From: an uncultured Clostridia bacterium
GTDB taxonomy: Bacteria > Bacillota > Clostridia > TANB77 > CAG-508
DNA length: 38,487 bases
Assembly: GCA_949745595.1 (NCBI GenBank)
Contig: CATJWN010000046.1
Coordinates: forward strand, 1-38,487
Reading direction: 5' to 3'
Shown piece after piece: positions 18,066 to 31,592 of this stretch. A program made the translations under genes and the position numbers. Numbering within the stretch: position 1 is the stretch's first letter; each line of letters opens with the position of its first letter. Below the pieces are notes generated by a model. It was not told the DNA's origin and made no database searches. It saw only the letters and a list, made by a program, of their open reading frames with translations.

Positions 18066-19599
18066 TTTCTGTGTTTACACTCCAAATATTTTCTTTTGAT
18101 TTCTTGCCTATTTTTATATTGCGAACAGCCTCAATTGCTGTGGCCATTGAGTGATCCATATTATTATATCTATGCTGACCATTTCTCCCTACACAATATA
18201 AGTTTTCAAAACTATCTAAGTACTTTATAAGTTTGTCCATATCCTTATAAGTGTCAAAATATGCAGGATACGCCTTTTTAACCTTTTCTTCGTGGTATGC
18301 AAGTACATCTGTATCCTCAATTAATCCCATTGAAACAAGCTCTTTAGCCGCAAAAGAAGTAAACTCCTTTTCTGTCATATTCCACAATTCGTCACCTTCA
18401 TTTGCAAAATATTCAACACCTATCCAAACTGTATTTTCTATGTCTTTTACCAAATATGGAGACCAGTTATTGAAAATCTGAATTCTTCCCATTTTAACTT
18501 CTGGTTCTTGAACATATATCCAACAATCTGGAACTATATTACCTATTGTTTTCATATCAGTTTTATTTCTAAGGTTTAATTTTTTAACTAATAATCCTGC
18601 TGTAATAAAATCTCTATAAGGTAAGCCTTGTGCAATCTCTAGGGCTTCTTTTTCTACTTCTTGTTTTGAATTCATTGCAACTACCAAATCTTTAACTGGC
18701 ATTGAAGAAATAAAAATATCACCTTCAATTTCTTTTATTACATCTCTTACTATGCATTCTACTGAAACAATTTTTCCGTCTTTTACAGTTATTCCACTAA
18801 CTTCGTGGTCTTTTAAAATTTTCCCTCCGCATTTTTCAACTTCTTCTGCTAGAGTTTCCCATAATTGTCCTGGTCCATATTTTGGATACCAGAATTGCTC
18901 TATAAGTGAAGTTTCAACTTCTTTACTATTAATTCTAAATAATTTCTTTAATCCATTTTTCAAAACTGCTGAAATTGATACGCCTTTTACTCTCTGAGCA
19001 CCCCAATCAGCAGAAATTTGTGATGGATGCCTTCCCCATAATTTCTCTGTATATTTCTCAAAAAACATACTATATAAAACTTTACCAAATCTATTTATAT
19101 AAAAATTCTCTAAAGAATCTTCTGGTCTCTTAACAAAAATACACTTCAAATAACTAAAACCTGCTTTAATTGTACGAACTAATCCCATATTAGTAAAAGT
19201 CTCTAGTTTTAAGCTTATAGGATAATCAAAGAATTTTTTTAAGTAATAAATTCTTGAAACTCTATCCCTTATTAACATAACTTTATCATCTGTTTCTGGG
19301 TTTGGTCCGCCAACTACTAATGGTTTTTCTCTCTCTAGTTTCTTATCATCAAAAGAATTTTCACCTTGTAGAGGCATAAGCTCTTTCCAAAAATTCATAA
19401 CTTCTTCGTCTTTTGAGAAAAATCTATGACCGCCTAAATCCATTCTATTTCCATCAACATTTACAGTCTTAGAAATTCCACCTATACGATTGTCTGCCTC
19501 TAAAATTATAACTTCATATTCCCCATTATTATCTTTTAATAGTTCGTACCCTGCTGTTAGTCCAGCAGGTCCAGCTCCAATTATTATTACTTTTTTCAT
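18040..19599 (-). CDS. FAD-dependent amine-oxidase-fold oxidoreductase (UDP-galactopyranose-mutase/desaturase-like)
   Basis: The 519-residue protein starts with a dinucleotide-binding site, [18 protein letters not shown], then [10 protein letters not shown] and [10 protein letters not shown]. It ends with the FAD-contacting [23 protein letters not shown]. This is the COG1232-type fold shared by protoporphyrinogen oxidases and UDP-galactopyranose mutases. Its position between two membrane glycosyltransferase-like genes favours sugar-nucleotide or polyprenyl-glycan metabolism, but no substrate can be assigned. The ATG start lies 17 bp after the preceding gene. The stop codon lies inside the start of the next gene. 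Confidence 0.8.
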   Translation of the reverse strand: MKKVIIIGAGPAGLTAGYELLKDNNGEYEVIILEADNRIGGISKTVNVDGNRMDLGGHRFFSKDEEVMNFWKELMPLQGENSFDDKKLEREKPLVVGGPNPETDDKVMLIRDRVSRIYYLKKFFDYPISLKLETFTNMGLVRTIKAGFSYLKCIFVKRPEDSLENFYINRFGKVLYSMFFEKYTEKLWGRHPSQISADWGAQRVKGVSISAVLKNGLKKLFRINSKEVETSLIEQFWYPKYGPGQLWETLAEEVEKCGGKILKDHEVSGITVKDGKIVSVECIVRDVIKEIEGDIFISSMPVKDLVVAMNSKQEVEKEALEIAQGLPYRDFITAGLLVKKLNLRNKTDMKTIGNIVPDCWIYVQEPEVKMGRIQIFNNWSPYLVKDIENTVWIGVEYFANEGDELWNMTEKEFTSFAAKELVSMGLIEDTDVLAYHEEKVKKAYPAYFDTYKDMDKLIKYLDSFENLYCVGRNGQHRYNNMDHSMATAIEAVRNIKIGKKSKENIWSVNTENEYHETKK

Positions 19600-19616
19600 T
19601 TTTAAATCCTTTCACT

Positions 19617-21573
19617 TTATTCCCAAAAGTCTATAGTGTATTTTAGTTCATAATATGCCTCTGGTGAATGCACCTGCATATATGACTTCTCAGAAATAAT
19701 ACCACTAAATATGTTAATTACAATTATATATATCGTAATAATTCCAAATAGCTTTCTCATAATAGTCTTTGTCTCTTCACTTTTATATAGTCTACAAAGT
19801 TCAATAAACACGCAAATTCCTGCAATGATTAGCAGCCACGCATAATCAAGCATATATCTTTGCATGCTTCCCCCCATACAAATGCTAACTATACAAATTA
19901 ACAAACCGTACACTCAAAACAGTAGTTGTAAAATATAATAACCTCTTATTATCTGTTCTCTTCCAAACCTTATAGATTCCAAAAATAAATAAACAAATTG
20001 GAACCATTGCAAATAATCCCCCCATAACATTTTCTATATAATAATAACCATAAAAAGTTAGTAAATTATTATGATATATCATAAATGGGAAGTTCGGTAA
20101 AAAATGTGGTATACTAAACAAACTACACACAATTCCCATTCCAATAGTCATAAATCTATTATCTAAATTTTTCATATCATTTATTGTAAGTTGGTGTCCT
20201 GCACCGAACTCGAAAATACTTCCGAACCTTGTGTAATTATAATACATAAGCGCTATTCCGACTACACAATATGGTATTAAAACAGCAAGCAAGTTCTTTA
20301 TAATATCTTTTTTCTCTTTTATATTTTTTATAAAAATCCCAATTAACATTGGCAAAAAGACTAAGGATGTAAGTAGCTGTGTTGGTCTACAAGCAACAGC
20401 CAAACTTAAAAACAAGCATGCAAAAAACATATTTATATATCTAGACTTCTCTTTTTCCAAAGTAGAGAATACAAAATTAATTCCTACACTTGCAAAAAAT
20501 AAAGCTGATATAATTGATAATTCATAAAACCTTGGTATTCCATTTACCCATAAAATCTGGCTTCCAAACAAAAGCATAAGTAAGCTAAATATCATAAACT
20601 TAAATGGTACTTCACTAAAATACCTCTTAAATATATTTTCTATCAAAACTTTAAAACTTATCGCCGTCAATATCGAAAATATAAGTACTGCCATCGGTGT
20701 ACCTATATAATTCCCTGTTATAAGGTGATATGGAAGCATTAAGATAGCTGGAAAAATTCCAAAATACACATAGTATTTTCCTTCAAAATATGCCACATCC
20801 CAAAGGTAATCACTTCCCCTTTTTAGTCCAGCTCTTATTCTTTCGCCACCATCATACGGATTTTCTAAATCCATAAGCTTCTTGCTTGGCTTCTCTCCTA
20901 AATGTACTTGTCCTTTAGATAAGGCATCTACAAAATCTACTGAATAGAAATCCTTTATTTCTTCAACATTTGTACTATACTGATTTATCAAACAAGTTAT
21001 CAAAATAAATACACATACCACAAAAATAAGAGATAGTTCTTGTTCAAAGTTCTTAATTGAATATGGTAGTTTATAACATTCGTGTGTTTTTAGTAAATAT
21101 ATGAAAATTGTAATTCCAAAAAGTGTAATTACTCTTGTAAAATTAAATTCAAATGGAATTTTTTCATTAATTATTATTTTCTCAAAATCTACTGTATCTG
21201 AAAACACCTTTATTCCAATTAGCTTAGACTCTCCAGACAAATAACAAGGAATATATTTGCTTTTTTCACAAGTATCAATATATTTCTTTCTTGGTAGTTC
21301 TTTTAAGCTAGAGCTAGTCGCATCAGTATATAAAACTTGATAATCCACTGCTTCTTCAGTGTCTAATTCTATATGTATAGTTTTAATCTCAGTATTTATA
21401 TTATCAATTTTAATATAAACCTCGTCTTCCTCTTCTGTATACACATACTCAAAATCTTCTTTTGAATATTCCTTTTTTGAATTACTATTTAAAACTCTAT
21501 ATGAATTTACATTAAATAGCGTAAGCTCTAAAACTATCACTATTAATAATATTATAAGAATCTTTTTATTCAT
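19617..21573 (-). CDS. Large membrane protein, glycosyltransferase-like, with an in-frame CGG/+1 shift
   Basis: With the shift this is a 651-residue protein. It has an N-terminal signal-anchor, an extracytoplasmic domain of about 120 residues and about ten membrane helices. The loop KRGSDYLWDVAYFEGKYYVYFG is reminiscent of GT-C type or YfhO-like membrane enzymes. The first frame ends VLSV, CGG, FVNLYS. Skipping the C at 19906-19908 gives VLSVGLLICIVSICMGGSMQ and continues for about 96 residues to the stop at 19617. The ATG start lies 10 bp after ruvB. I cannot name its reaction; the neighbours suggest surface-glycan assembly. Confidence 0.75.
19906..19908 (-). other. CGG +1 shift site in the 19.6-21.6 kb membrane gene
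   Basis: The zero frame reads AGT GTA CGG TTT GTT and stops 6 codons after CGG. Skipping the C gives AGT GTA GGT TTG TTA ATT (S V G L L I), which continues a membrane helix. Confidence 0.85.
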
Positions 21574-21583
21574 TATTTTCCCT

Positions 21584-22597
21584 TTAATTATTATTATATT
21601 CTAATCCTAAATGTTCATAAGCAAGTGGAGTTGCTGTTCTACCTCTAGGAGTTCTCGCTAAAAATCCAATCTGCATTAAATATGGTTCATATACATCTTC
21701 AATAGTTTCTACTTCTTCATTAACTGTTGCTGCAAGTGTCTCTACACCGACTGGTCCACCTCTGTATTTGAAAATTATTGTTTCTAATATTTTTTTATCT
21801 GTACCATCCAAACCTAAGTCATCGATTTCTAGTTTATCTAAAGCAATTTTAGCAATATCTAAAGTAATATTTCCGTCTCCTAAAACTAAAGCATAATCCC
21901 TAACACGCTTTAACAGCCTATTTGCAATTCTTGGTGTTCCTCTTGAACGTTTTGCAATCTCAACTGCAGTATCTTTTTCTATCTTAATTTCTAAAATCTG
22001 GCTTGATCTTTTTACTATAGTAGTTAAATCTTTTTCTGAATATAATTCTAATCTTGATACAATTCCAAACCTATCTCTAAGTGGCGTAGAAAGTGAACCC
22101 GCTCTAGTAGTTGCACCTATCAAAGTAAATTTGGGAAGGTCTAGCCTAATTGACCTTGCACTAGGACCTTTTCCTATTATTATGTCTAAACTGTAATCCT
22201 CTAAAGCTGGATATAAAATTTCTTCCACGCTTTTATTCATTCTATGTATCTCATCTATAAACAAAACATCAAACTCAGATAAATTGGTAAGAAGTGCTGC
22301 TAAATCACCTGGCTTCTCAATCGCTGGTCCTGAGGTTATTCTAATATTTGAGTTCATTTCATTTGCTATAATGTTAGAAAGAGTAGTTTTCCCAAGCCCT
22401 GGAGGGCCATATAATAAAACATGGTCTAGAGCTTCCCCTCTTTTTTTAGCAGCCTCAATATATATTTTCATATTCTCTTTTACTTTATCTTGTCCGATAT
22501 ATTCACTTAAGGTCTTAGGTCTTAAAGACGTTTCCATTACTTCTTCGTCGTCATCATGAATAGTAGGAACTAATAAATTATCTTCGTCCATAGTCAA
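21584..22597 (-). CDS. ruvB: Holliday junction branch-migration ATPase RuvB
   Basis: The 337-residue AAA+ protein drives branch migration with RuvA. Visible motifs are [20 protein letters not shown], Walker [10 protein letters not shown], Walker B DEIHR, the sensor region IGATTRAG and the C-terminal winged helix ending in [14 protein letters not shown]. It is full length. The ruvA gene, often directly upstream of ruvB, is not next to it; instead a small ORF and ligA precede it. It belongs to the long leftward run and has no in-frame CGG. Confidence 0.97.
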   Translation of the reverse strand: MTMDEDNLLVPTIHDDDEEVMETSLRPKTLSEYIGQDKVKENMKIYIEAAKKRGEALDHVLLYGPPGLGKTTLSNIIANEMNSNIRITSGPAIEKPGDLAALLTNLSEFDVLFIDEIHRMNKSVEEILYPALEDYSLDIIIGKGPSARSIRLDLPKFTLIGATTRAGSLSTPLRDRFGIVSRLELYSEKDLTTIVKRSSQILEIKIEKDTAVEIAKRSRGTPRIANRLLKRVRDYALVLGDGNITLDIAKIALDKLEIDDLGLDGTDKKILETIIFKYRGGPVGVETLAATVNEEVETIEDVYEPYLMQIGFLARTPRGRTATPLAYEHLGLEYNNN

Positions 22598-22609
22598 CTT
22601 CCTTTACTA

Positions 22610-22846
22610 TTATAAAACTTTATATTCAATATTCTCCATAAAATCAAATAACTCTTTTACTCTTTTTAAAGTATATATTGCACTCTTCTGGTGTGGACAC
22701 TTTGGTGGTGCTTCTATTAGTTCATTCTTATAGCAATTTTTCTGCATTTTATAAATTAAATATCTACAATCCATATAAGTATAATATATCTGAAATCCAT
22801 TATCTAAATCTTCCCAAAACATTTCGAAAGTATATTTCTTATCCAA
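22610..22846 (-). CDS. Small hypothetical protein between ligA and ruvB
   Basis: I do not recognise this 78-residue protein. It is soluble and rich in aromatic residues and lysine, and contains several cysteines (MDCRYLIYKM, NCYKNE, PPKCPHQ). It starts 11 bp after ligA and ends 12 bp before ruvB, with an AAAGGAG-like site at its start, so it is very likely translated from the same message. The tight spacing between two repair genes suggests cotranscription but proves no function. Confidence 0.65.
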   Translation of the reverse strand: MDKKYTFEMFWEDLDNGFQIYYTYMDCRYLIYKMQKNCYKNELIEAPPKCPHQKSAIYTLKRVKELFDFMENIEYKVL

Positions 22847-22857
22847 TTCTTTTCTCC

Positions 22858-25515
<2,658 letters not shown>

Positions 25516-25535
25516 AATTTTAAAATTCCTTCCTT

Positions 25536-28439
25536 CTATTGCACTACATTAGAAACTGTATTTGCAATATTTTCATTTTCTGATGTATTTTTTATTTCAT
25601 TTAACATAATATTTTCATTATCTCTACTGTCCAAAATATTCTCAACTCTATCTAATAACTCTTCAACTGGTGTACTTTGTTGTTCTTTGTTTAATTTTTC
25701 CTCTTCTTCTAGCTCTTTCTTTCTAGTTGCCTCTAATTGCTTAATCAAGTTTTCTAGTCTACTTAAGTCTTTACCCATCATTTCAAAATCATTTGAATCT
25801 TTTGACTGTTGTAAATTATTATTTGACTTAATAATCGCGTCAATTAGAGTATTTATATCTTCACTATCTACAAACTCAAAATCCACAGCATAGTCTGTAA
25901 ATAAATTCTCCAAGGCCTCTTTCAAATTATTTCCAATAGCTACTGTATTACCAGAAGCAACAATAACTTTCTTAAGTACAGGAATTTCCTCTTCTTCATT
26001 AAGCATTACCTGATAAACAGGCTCTACATAAAGTAATGTATCTTCAATTGGTATAATTTTCATTTCTTTAATCAGCTTAACTCCAGAACTATTTAAAGTT
26101 TGAAGCTCTGCTGAAATCGTGGTATCTTGGTCTATTTGATTATTAAGTCCTGCAATACCAGCTATATTATTATTAGAATTAAACTTATATAGGTTAAGTG
26201 CTGGTTTACCATCTCTATAAGTACCTACTAAATATGATATGATACTTTGTTTTTTCTCTTTATTAAAAGTAACTACTAAACCAAGTTCTTTCTCTTTTCT
26301 ATCAACAGTTTTTACTACTGTATAATACGGTTTAATTGAAGCACCTGATGTACTAGAAGTAGTAGGTGTTATTTTCCATACATCATCGCCTCTATAAAGA
26401 GTATCTTCACTAACTTCATGGTACATTCCTATCATTTGTGCTTGAATTTGATATAGGAATTCTGGATATATAAAATGCTCCGCTATATCCTCTGGTATTT
26501 CTGTTTTTGCAAACAATCCTGGATAGATATTCTCATAAGTCATAACTATTGGATCTGTTCTATCTGTTATATAAAAAGTCGTAGTTCCATCATAAGCATC
26601 TACTAATACCTTAACAGAATTTCTTATATAATTTATCTTCTCTTTTGAGCCATCTTCTTTACTTACTAAAACTGTCATTTGAGAATATGGATATTGATTT
26701 GACATTGTATATCCATCAATTACCCAAATAAGTCTTCCTTCTTTGCTAATTACTAAATATGGATTATCATCATAAGTTATATCTGGCAAAATCGTTTTTA
26801 CTCTATTTAAAATATTTCTGTTTGTAATTATCTTTGTATTTTCTGTTATATATGAAGAAAATGCTAATTTCAAATCTTTATGGCTAATGCCAAGTACAAG
26901 TCTATCCCAAAAATTAAGTGATAATCCTGCTTTACCTGAATAAACATTTTCATTGTAAGTAGTAGCTGTAATTGGGTAGTCGTATTCTTTTCCAAATTCT
27001 GTACTAGTAGCAATAACACTATTAGTTTCTAATCCAAAATAAATTCTTGGCTCAGCAATTTTAATATCTTCAAATTCATTAGTATAATCTGAAAGTAAAT
27101 ATTCTGCATATCCATCTTCGTCTGTATCTGTTGCAGTACTTGCAACCACTGAATAACCATGCGTATATTTTAAGGTCCTGTTATTATAACTAATACCATT
27201 TTCATTTAAAATCTCTCTTGGTGTAATATAAACTAATTTATCATTGTATTCTGCAAGTCGAGTTCTATTATATCCATAATAACCTGTTGCTTCTTGATGT
27301 TCTTCTACCATACTTAAAGTAACATCTTCTGAAATTAAAGGTATGTTTTGAATTACATCACTATTAGCCTTAATTTCTTCGTCTGTTATTGTACTGTAAG
27401 AAGCTATATCTATTTGATTTATATTTATTCCATAAGCTTCTTTCGTCTTATCTATGTTATGTTTAATATATTGTTTTTCTCTATCTAGCTCATTTGATCC
27501 GACATATACTCCTTGGAAATATACCATTACTAAAAACATACACACTAAATATACTGGTACTATTGCAATTGATACTACACATTGATTAAAACTCTTCTTA
27601 TTAGAATATTTTAGGAATCTTATAACTGCAAATACAATAACTACTGCAAGTATTCTATATCCCCATAATTTTATTGTAATATCTGTAAGTCCTGCTCCAG
27701 CAAGTTTTGTTTCATCTTCGTCTTGTATTGCTAACATATCACCTGTTAAAATATTTTGGGAATTAATTATTATGTATCCTGCAAAAAGTATAACTATTAT
27801 CATAAGATATACTATAAGTTGTTTTAAAAATAAGCTTTTCTTAATAGTCTCACCTTCAACACCATCAAAATATATATTAAAGGTAATAATATAATATAAA
27901 GCAGTATATACTACAAGTCCTATAAACAATACAATTAGTGAAATAATAACACTTTGTATAAAAGGAAGTGTAAACATATAATAAGATATATCTGCTCCAA
28001 ACACACCGTCTGTTTTTCCAAACACTGCTGCATTTGCAAAAATTGCAAATTTAGGTGCTAAGGCAAAACCACAGATTGTTGCAACACCTAAAGCAATAAC
28101 AAAAGACAAACTTTTATTAGGAAGCTTAGGCATTTCCTTTTTCTCATCTTCAAAAAAGGTCTTCAATCCTTTTTTTATAAATTTGTTTGAAATAGAAACA
28201 ATAATATAAGAAATTATAAAGGATACAATCCCAACACAAAGTTTATTGCTTGCATTTCTCTTAAATACTGCAATATACTCTTTTCCTATTTCTTTCATAT
28301 TAAGATATTCTGCTCTAATAGTAATTGCCACAATAATAGCAAAAGCTACAAGCGCTACTAAAACAAGAAGTGTTCTTAAAGTAATTTTCCTATTTTTTTC
28401 TTTTGTAGTAGTTTTTACTTCTTTTTTTACTTCTTCCAT
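25536..28439 (-). CDS. UPF0182 family large membrane protein
   Basis: The 967-residue protein has about seven N-terminal membrane helices (first at about residues 22-43). A large extracytoplasmic region then carries family hallmarks such as YGININQIDIASYSTITD and FSSYITENTKIITNRNIL, and an acidic coiled C-terminal tail. UPF0182 (COG1615) proteins are widespread in Firmicutes and Actinobacteria and their biochemical role is not established. The ATG start has AGGAGG 6 nt upstream and lies 8 bp after ftsY. Confidence 0.9.
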   Translation of the reverse strand: MEEVKKEVKTTTKEKNRKITLRTLLVLVALVAFAIIVAITIRAEYLNMKEIGKEYIAVFKRNASNKLCVGIVSFIISYIIVSISNKFIKKGLKTFFEDEKKEMPKLPNKSLSFVIALGVATICGFALAPKFAIFANAAVFGKTDGVFGADISYYMFTLPFIQSVIISLIVLFIGLVVYTALYYIITFNIYFDGVEGETIKKSLFLKQLIVYLMIIVILFAGYIIINSQNILTGDMLAIQDEDETKLAGAGLTDITIKLWGYRILAVVIVFAVIRFLKYSNKKSFNQCVVSIAIVPVYLVCMFLVMVYFQGVYVGSNELDREKQYIKHNIDKTKEAYGININQIDIASYSTITDEEIKANSDVIQNIPLISEDVTLSMVEEHQEATGYYGYNRTRLAEYNDKLVYITPREILNENGISYNNRTLKYTHGYSVVASTATDTDEDGYAEYLLSDYTNEFEDIKIAEPRIYFGLETNSVIATSTEFGKEYDYPITATTYNENVYSGKAGLSLNFWDRLVLGISHKDLKLAFSSYITENTKIITNRNILNRVKTILPDITYDDNPYLVISKEGRLIWVIDGYTMSNQYPYSQMTVLVSKEDGSKEKINYIRNSVKVLVDAYDGTTTFYITDRTDPIVMTYENIYPGLFAKTEIPEDIAEHFIYPEFLYQIQAQMIGMYHEVSEDTLYRGDDVWKITPTTSSTSGASIKPYYTVVKTVDRKEKELGLVVTFNKEKKQSIISYLVGTYRDGKPALNLYKFNSNNNIAGIAGLNNQIDQDTTISAELQTLNSSGVKLIKEMKIIPIEDTLLYVEPVYQVMLNEEEEIPVLKKVIVASGNTVAIGNNLKEALENLFTDYAVDFEFVDSEDINTLIDAIIKSNNNLQQSKDSNDFEMMGKDLSRLENLIKQLEATRKKELEEEEKLNKEQQSTPVEELLDRVENILDSRDNENIMLNEIKNTSENENIANTVSNVVQ

Positions 28440-28447
28440 ATATCCTC

Positions 28448-29353
28448 CTATATTATTGCATCTAAAAATTCGCTACTATTAAATACTTCCATATCATCTA
28501 TCTGCTCTCCAACACCAATAAATTTCACTGGTATCTTATTTTCAGCAACTATTCCTAAAACCACTCCACCTTTAGCAGTTCCATCTAATTTTGTAAGTAC
28601 TATTCCTGTAATATCTGTAGTCTCTTTAAACGCTTTGACCTGCAAAATAGCATTTTGTCCTGTCTCTGCATCCAAAACAATTAGTACTTCTTTGTCTGCT
28701 TCTGGTAATTCTCTTTTAATAACTTTATCTATTTTCAAAAGTTCATCCATCAAATATTTCTTATTATGCAATCTTCCAGCAGTGTCACAAATTAAAACAT
28801 CTGCATTTGTTTCTTTCGACCTTGTTATAGCATCAAATACTACTGATGCTGGATCTGTTCCCTCCGTTTTTTTAACAAGCTCTACATTTGCTCTATTTGA
28901 CCAAATTTCTAATTGTTCAACTGCTGCTGCTCTAAAAGTATCAGCTGCTGCAAGCACAACTTTTTTTCCGTCCTTTGCCAAACGATTCGCAATTTTACCT
29001 ATTGATGTAGTTTTCCCAACACCATTTACACCAACTACGAGTATAATTGAAGGTTTAGTATCAAGCTTAAGCTTAGGTTCTTCTATATCTAGTATCTCTT
29101 TCATAATCTCTTTTAAAGCCTTCCTTACATCTTCTTCGCTTTCAATTCTTTCTCTTTTTATCTTGCTTCTTAACTTATCTATAATTTCTACTGAAGTTTC
29201 CATTCCAATATCTGAAGTAATAAGTACTTCTTCTAGTTCTTCTAACATATCTTCGTCTACTTTTCTAAAAGAACTAAAAACATCAGTTAATTTTTCATTT
29301 ATTGAATTTTTAGTTTTTCCTAAACCATTTTTTAATTTATCAAAAAATCCCAT
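28448..29353 (-). CDS. ftsY: Signal recognition particle receptor FtsY
   Basis: FtsY is the SRP receptor GTPase that docks ribosome-SRP complexes at the membrane. The N domain is followed by the G domain, with P-loop GVNGVGKTTSIGKIA, AADTFRAAAVEQL, DTAGR and TKLDGTAKGG. I place the start at the ATG of MGFFDKLK, with AAAGGA 6 nt upstream, giving 301 residues. A 16-codon upstream extension is open but lies before the ribosome site and contains an in-frame CGG, so I regard it as non-coding. It lacks a long acidic A domain, as in other Firmicutes. Confidence 0.96.
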   Translation of the reverse strand: MGFFDKLKNGLGKTKNSINEKLTDVFSSFRKVDEDMLEELEEVLITSDIGMETSVEIIDKLRSKIKRERIESEEDVRKALKEIMKEILDIEEPKLKLDTKPSIILVVGVNGVGKTTSIGKIANRLAKDGKKVVLAAADTFRAAAVEQLEIWSNRANVELVKKTEGTDPASVVFDAITRSKETNADVLICDTAGRLHNKKYLMDELLKIDKVIKRELPEADKEVLIVLDAETGQNAILQVKAFKETTDITGIVLTKLDGTAKGGVVLGIVAENKIPVKFIGVGEQIDDMEVFNSSEFLDAII

Positions 29354-29391
29354 ATATATTCCTTTCTTAAAGTGCCGATTTTTCACACAAT

Positions 29392-29420
29392 AGTTTATCA
29401 TTAAACAGCTTAAAAATCAA
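29392..29420 (-). promoter_or_regulatory. Possible internal ftsY promoter
   Basis: On the minus strand TTGATT (29415-29420) is spaced 17 bp from TAAACT (29392-29397), with extended TGA. It lies in the 79-bp gap between recG and ftsY, where no terminator is visible. Confidence 0.45.
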
Positions 29421-29432
29421 TAGTTTTCGGGT

Positions 29433-31482
29433 TTAAATTTCAATTCTATTTTTAATTTTTTCTTCTACCATTTTTTTTAGTTTAACATTCTCTTTTCTAT
29501 CTAAAGTCGGATCTTTAGTTATAATTTCTAAAGCCTCCTTTTGAACAGTTTTTAGTATACCCATATCTTCAAATAAATTTGCTATCTTGAATTCAGGAAT
29601 ACCATGCTGCCTAGTTCCAAAAAACTCTCCAGAGCCACGTAATTCTAAGTCCTTTTCAGAAATAACAAAACCATCATTTGTGCTAGAAATAACCTTCATT
29701 CTTTCTTTTATAATAGGAGAATCACCTTGATATTTTAAAATACAATAAGACTGATATTCACCTCTGCCTACACGTCCTCTTAATTGATGAAGTTGAGCAA
29801 GTCCAAATCTTTCGGCATTTTGTACTACCATAATACTGCTATTGGGAACATTTACTCCGACCTCAATAACTGTTGTAGAAATAAGTATATCTATTTCCCC
29901 ATTTTTAAATCGTTCCATAATCTCATCTTTTTCTTTTGCCTTCATTTTTCCGTGCAAATATTCAACTCGATATTGACTGAAAATTTTATTCTTGTATTCT
30001 TCTGCAAGTTCCATAACAGATTTTGCATTTATCTCATCATTTTCTTCCACTAATGGACAAACTATATAACATTGTCTTCCTTCGTCTATATTCTTAGCAA
30101 TAAAACTATTAACTCTTGCTTCAAGTCTTTTTCCTACTGCATAAGTTTCTATTTTTTTTCTATTTGGTGGAAGTTCGTCAATTATTGAAATATCTAAGTC
30201 ACCATATAAAATAAGTGCCAATGTTCTTGGAATAGGTGTTGCAGTCATAACTATTACGTCAGGATTTTTACCTTTTTCAGCTATAGTACTTCTTTGACGT
30301 ACACCGAATCTATGTTGCTCATCAGTAATAACTAGTCCCAAATTATTAAAAACTACATTTTCTTCAAGTATTGCATGAGTACCAATCAAAACATCTATCT
30401 CACCATTTTTCAATCTCTCTAAAAGTTCTGTTTTTTTCTTCTTGCTTATAGCACTAATTAATAACTCACATCTTATTCCTTGGTCTTTTAAAATTTCAGT
30501 AAAAGTCTCCATATGCTGACTTGCAAGTATCGCAGTTGGAGCCATAATTGTAGCTTGATATCCACTTTTTACAGCCTTATAAGCAGCAATTAGTGCTACA
30601 ATTGTTTTTCCGAGAACCGACATCACCTTGTAATAACCTGTTCATTGGCTTTGAGTCTTCCATATCTCTATCTATTTCTTCCAGTACTCTTTGCTGTGCA
30701 CCTGTTAGTTTGAAAGGTAAAATATCTATAATATCAGACATTTTAGCAGTTTTGTCAAAACTAATACCTGCATCATTTATTTCATATTTGCTTTTCAAGC
30801 TCAAAAGCGCAAGTTGCATAGACAAAAGCTCTTCAAAAACAAGTCTATCTCTTGCTTTATTAAACATTTCAAAACTATCTGGAAAATGTATTTGTCTAAT
30901 TGCACTGTTATTATCTAAAAACTTATATTTATTTATTATATAGTCTGGCAAAGTCTCTTCTAACTTTCCCACTAAAGAATTAATTGCATTTTCAATAACA
31001 TTTCTTATAGCGTTTTGTGTAAGATTATATGTAAGAGGATATATTGGGACAATTCTTCCTGTATTTTTAATACTATCAGCAGGTTCAAAAACAGGTGACT
31101 GCATATCTGCTCTACCAGCTTTTTTAGAAACCTTACCATAAAATTTATATCTTTCATTTGGCTTAATAGAATTCTTCAAATATTTTTGATTATACCAATT
31201 TATCTGGCAAGCTCCTGTTTCATCCCTAACCATTAATTTATATATTGTTAATCTAGGATTAGCTCTATATTCGCTTATTTTACATATTGCAAATGCAGAA
31301 ATAAGCGCTTCTTCACCATCTATAAGTTCAGAAATGTTTTTAACTTTTCCCCTATCTTCATGTCCCCTTGGGAAATAATAAATCGCATCACCCAAAGTAT
31401 TTATTCCAATTTTTTTCAAAATTTCTGCCCTTGCTGGTCCAACACCTTTTACATATTGTATATCTTTGTTTAGATTATCCAT
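29433..31482 (-). CDS. recG: ATP-dependent DNA helicase RecG, split by an in-frame CGG/+1 shift in Walker A
   Basis: RecG remodels stalled forks and Holliday junctions. The N-terminal wedge/OB domain (KGVGPARAEILKKIGINTLGDAIYYFPRGHEDR) is in the first frame, up to NRLLQGDVGS. The helicase motifs (TATPIPRTL, HGKMKAKEKDEIM, TTVIEVGVNVPN, QLRGRVGRG) are in the second. Skipping the C at 30610-30612 joins them as GDVGSGKTIVALIAAYK, an intact Walker A, and gives 682 residues, the normal RecG length. Without the shift, the product ends 10 codons past the CGG with no ATPase. The ATG start has AGAGGA upstream and the gene opens the long leftward run. Confidence 0.95.
30610..30612 (-). other. CGG +1 shift site in recG (Walker A)
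   Basis: The zero frame reads GGT TCT CGG AAA AAC AAT and soon stops. Skipping the C gives GGT TCT GGA AAA ACA ATT (G S G K T I). The restored glycine precedes the catalytic lysine of Walker A, so it must be glycine for function. Confidence 0.92.
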
Positions 31483-31516
31483 TTTTTCCTCTTTTTCACC
31501 TAATTAATATAGCTGT

Positions 31517-31525
31517 ATTATATCA
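31517..31525 (-). promoter_or_regulatory. Extended -10 promoter of the recG gene run
   Basis: On the minus strand TGATATAAT has a perfect -10 at 31517-31522. No convincing -35 is seen at 17 bp. It lies just downstream of the gerW terminator and about 35 bp before the recG start, so it probably drives the following 15 kb of tightly packed genes. Confidence 0.6.
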
Positions 31526-31547
31526 TATCTAATATATATAAATCTAC

Positions 31548-31581
31548 AAAAAAAGCATATATACTAAATAAATATATATGC
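31548..31581 (-). terminator. Terminator of the scpA-gerW operon
   Basis: GCATATATA (31555-31563) pairs with TATATATGC (31573-31581). On the minus strand it is followed by a run of seven T. It lies 12 bp past the gerW stop codon and insulates the recG promoter. Confidence 0.8.
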
Positions 31582-31592
31582 CTTTAAAAAAC

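Noticed and set aside
28635-29393. Long rightward ORF antisense to ftsY (about 250 codons)
   Set aside because: It is a mirror of the ftsY codon pattern, rich in Ser, Phe and Ile, with no ribosome site; ftsY itself is unambiguous.
29354-29401. N-terminal extension of ftsY containing an in-frame CGG
   Set aside because: The extension lies upstream of a good ribosome site and the conserved MGFFDKLK start, so this CGG is most likely in the leader and does not count as a coding exception.
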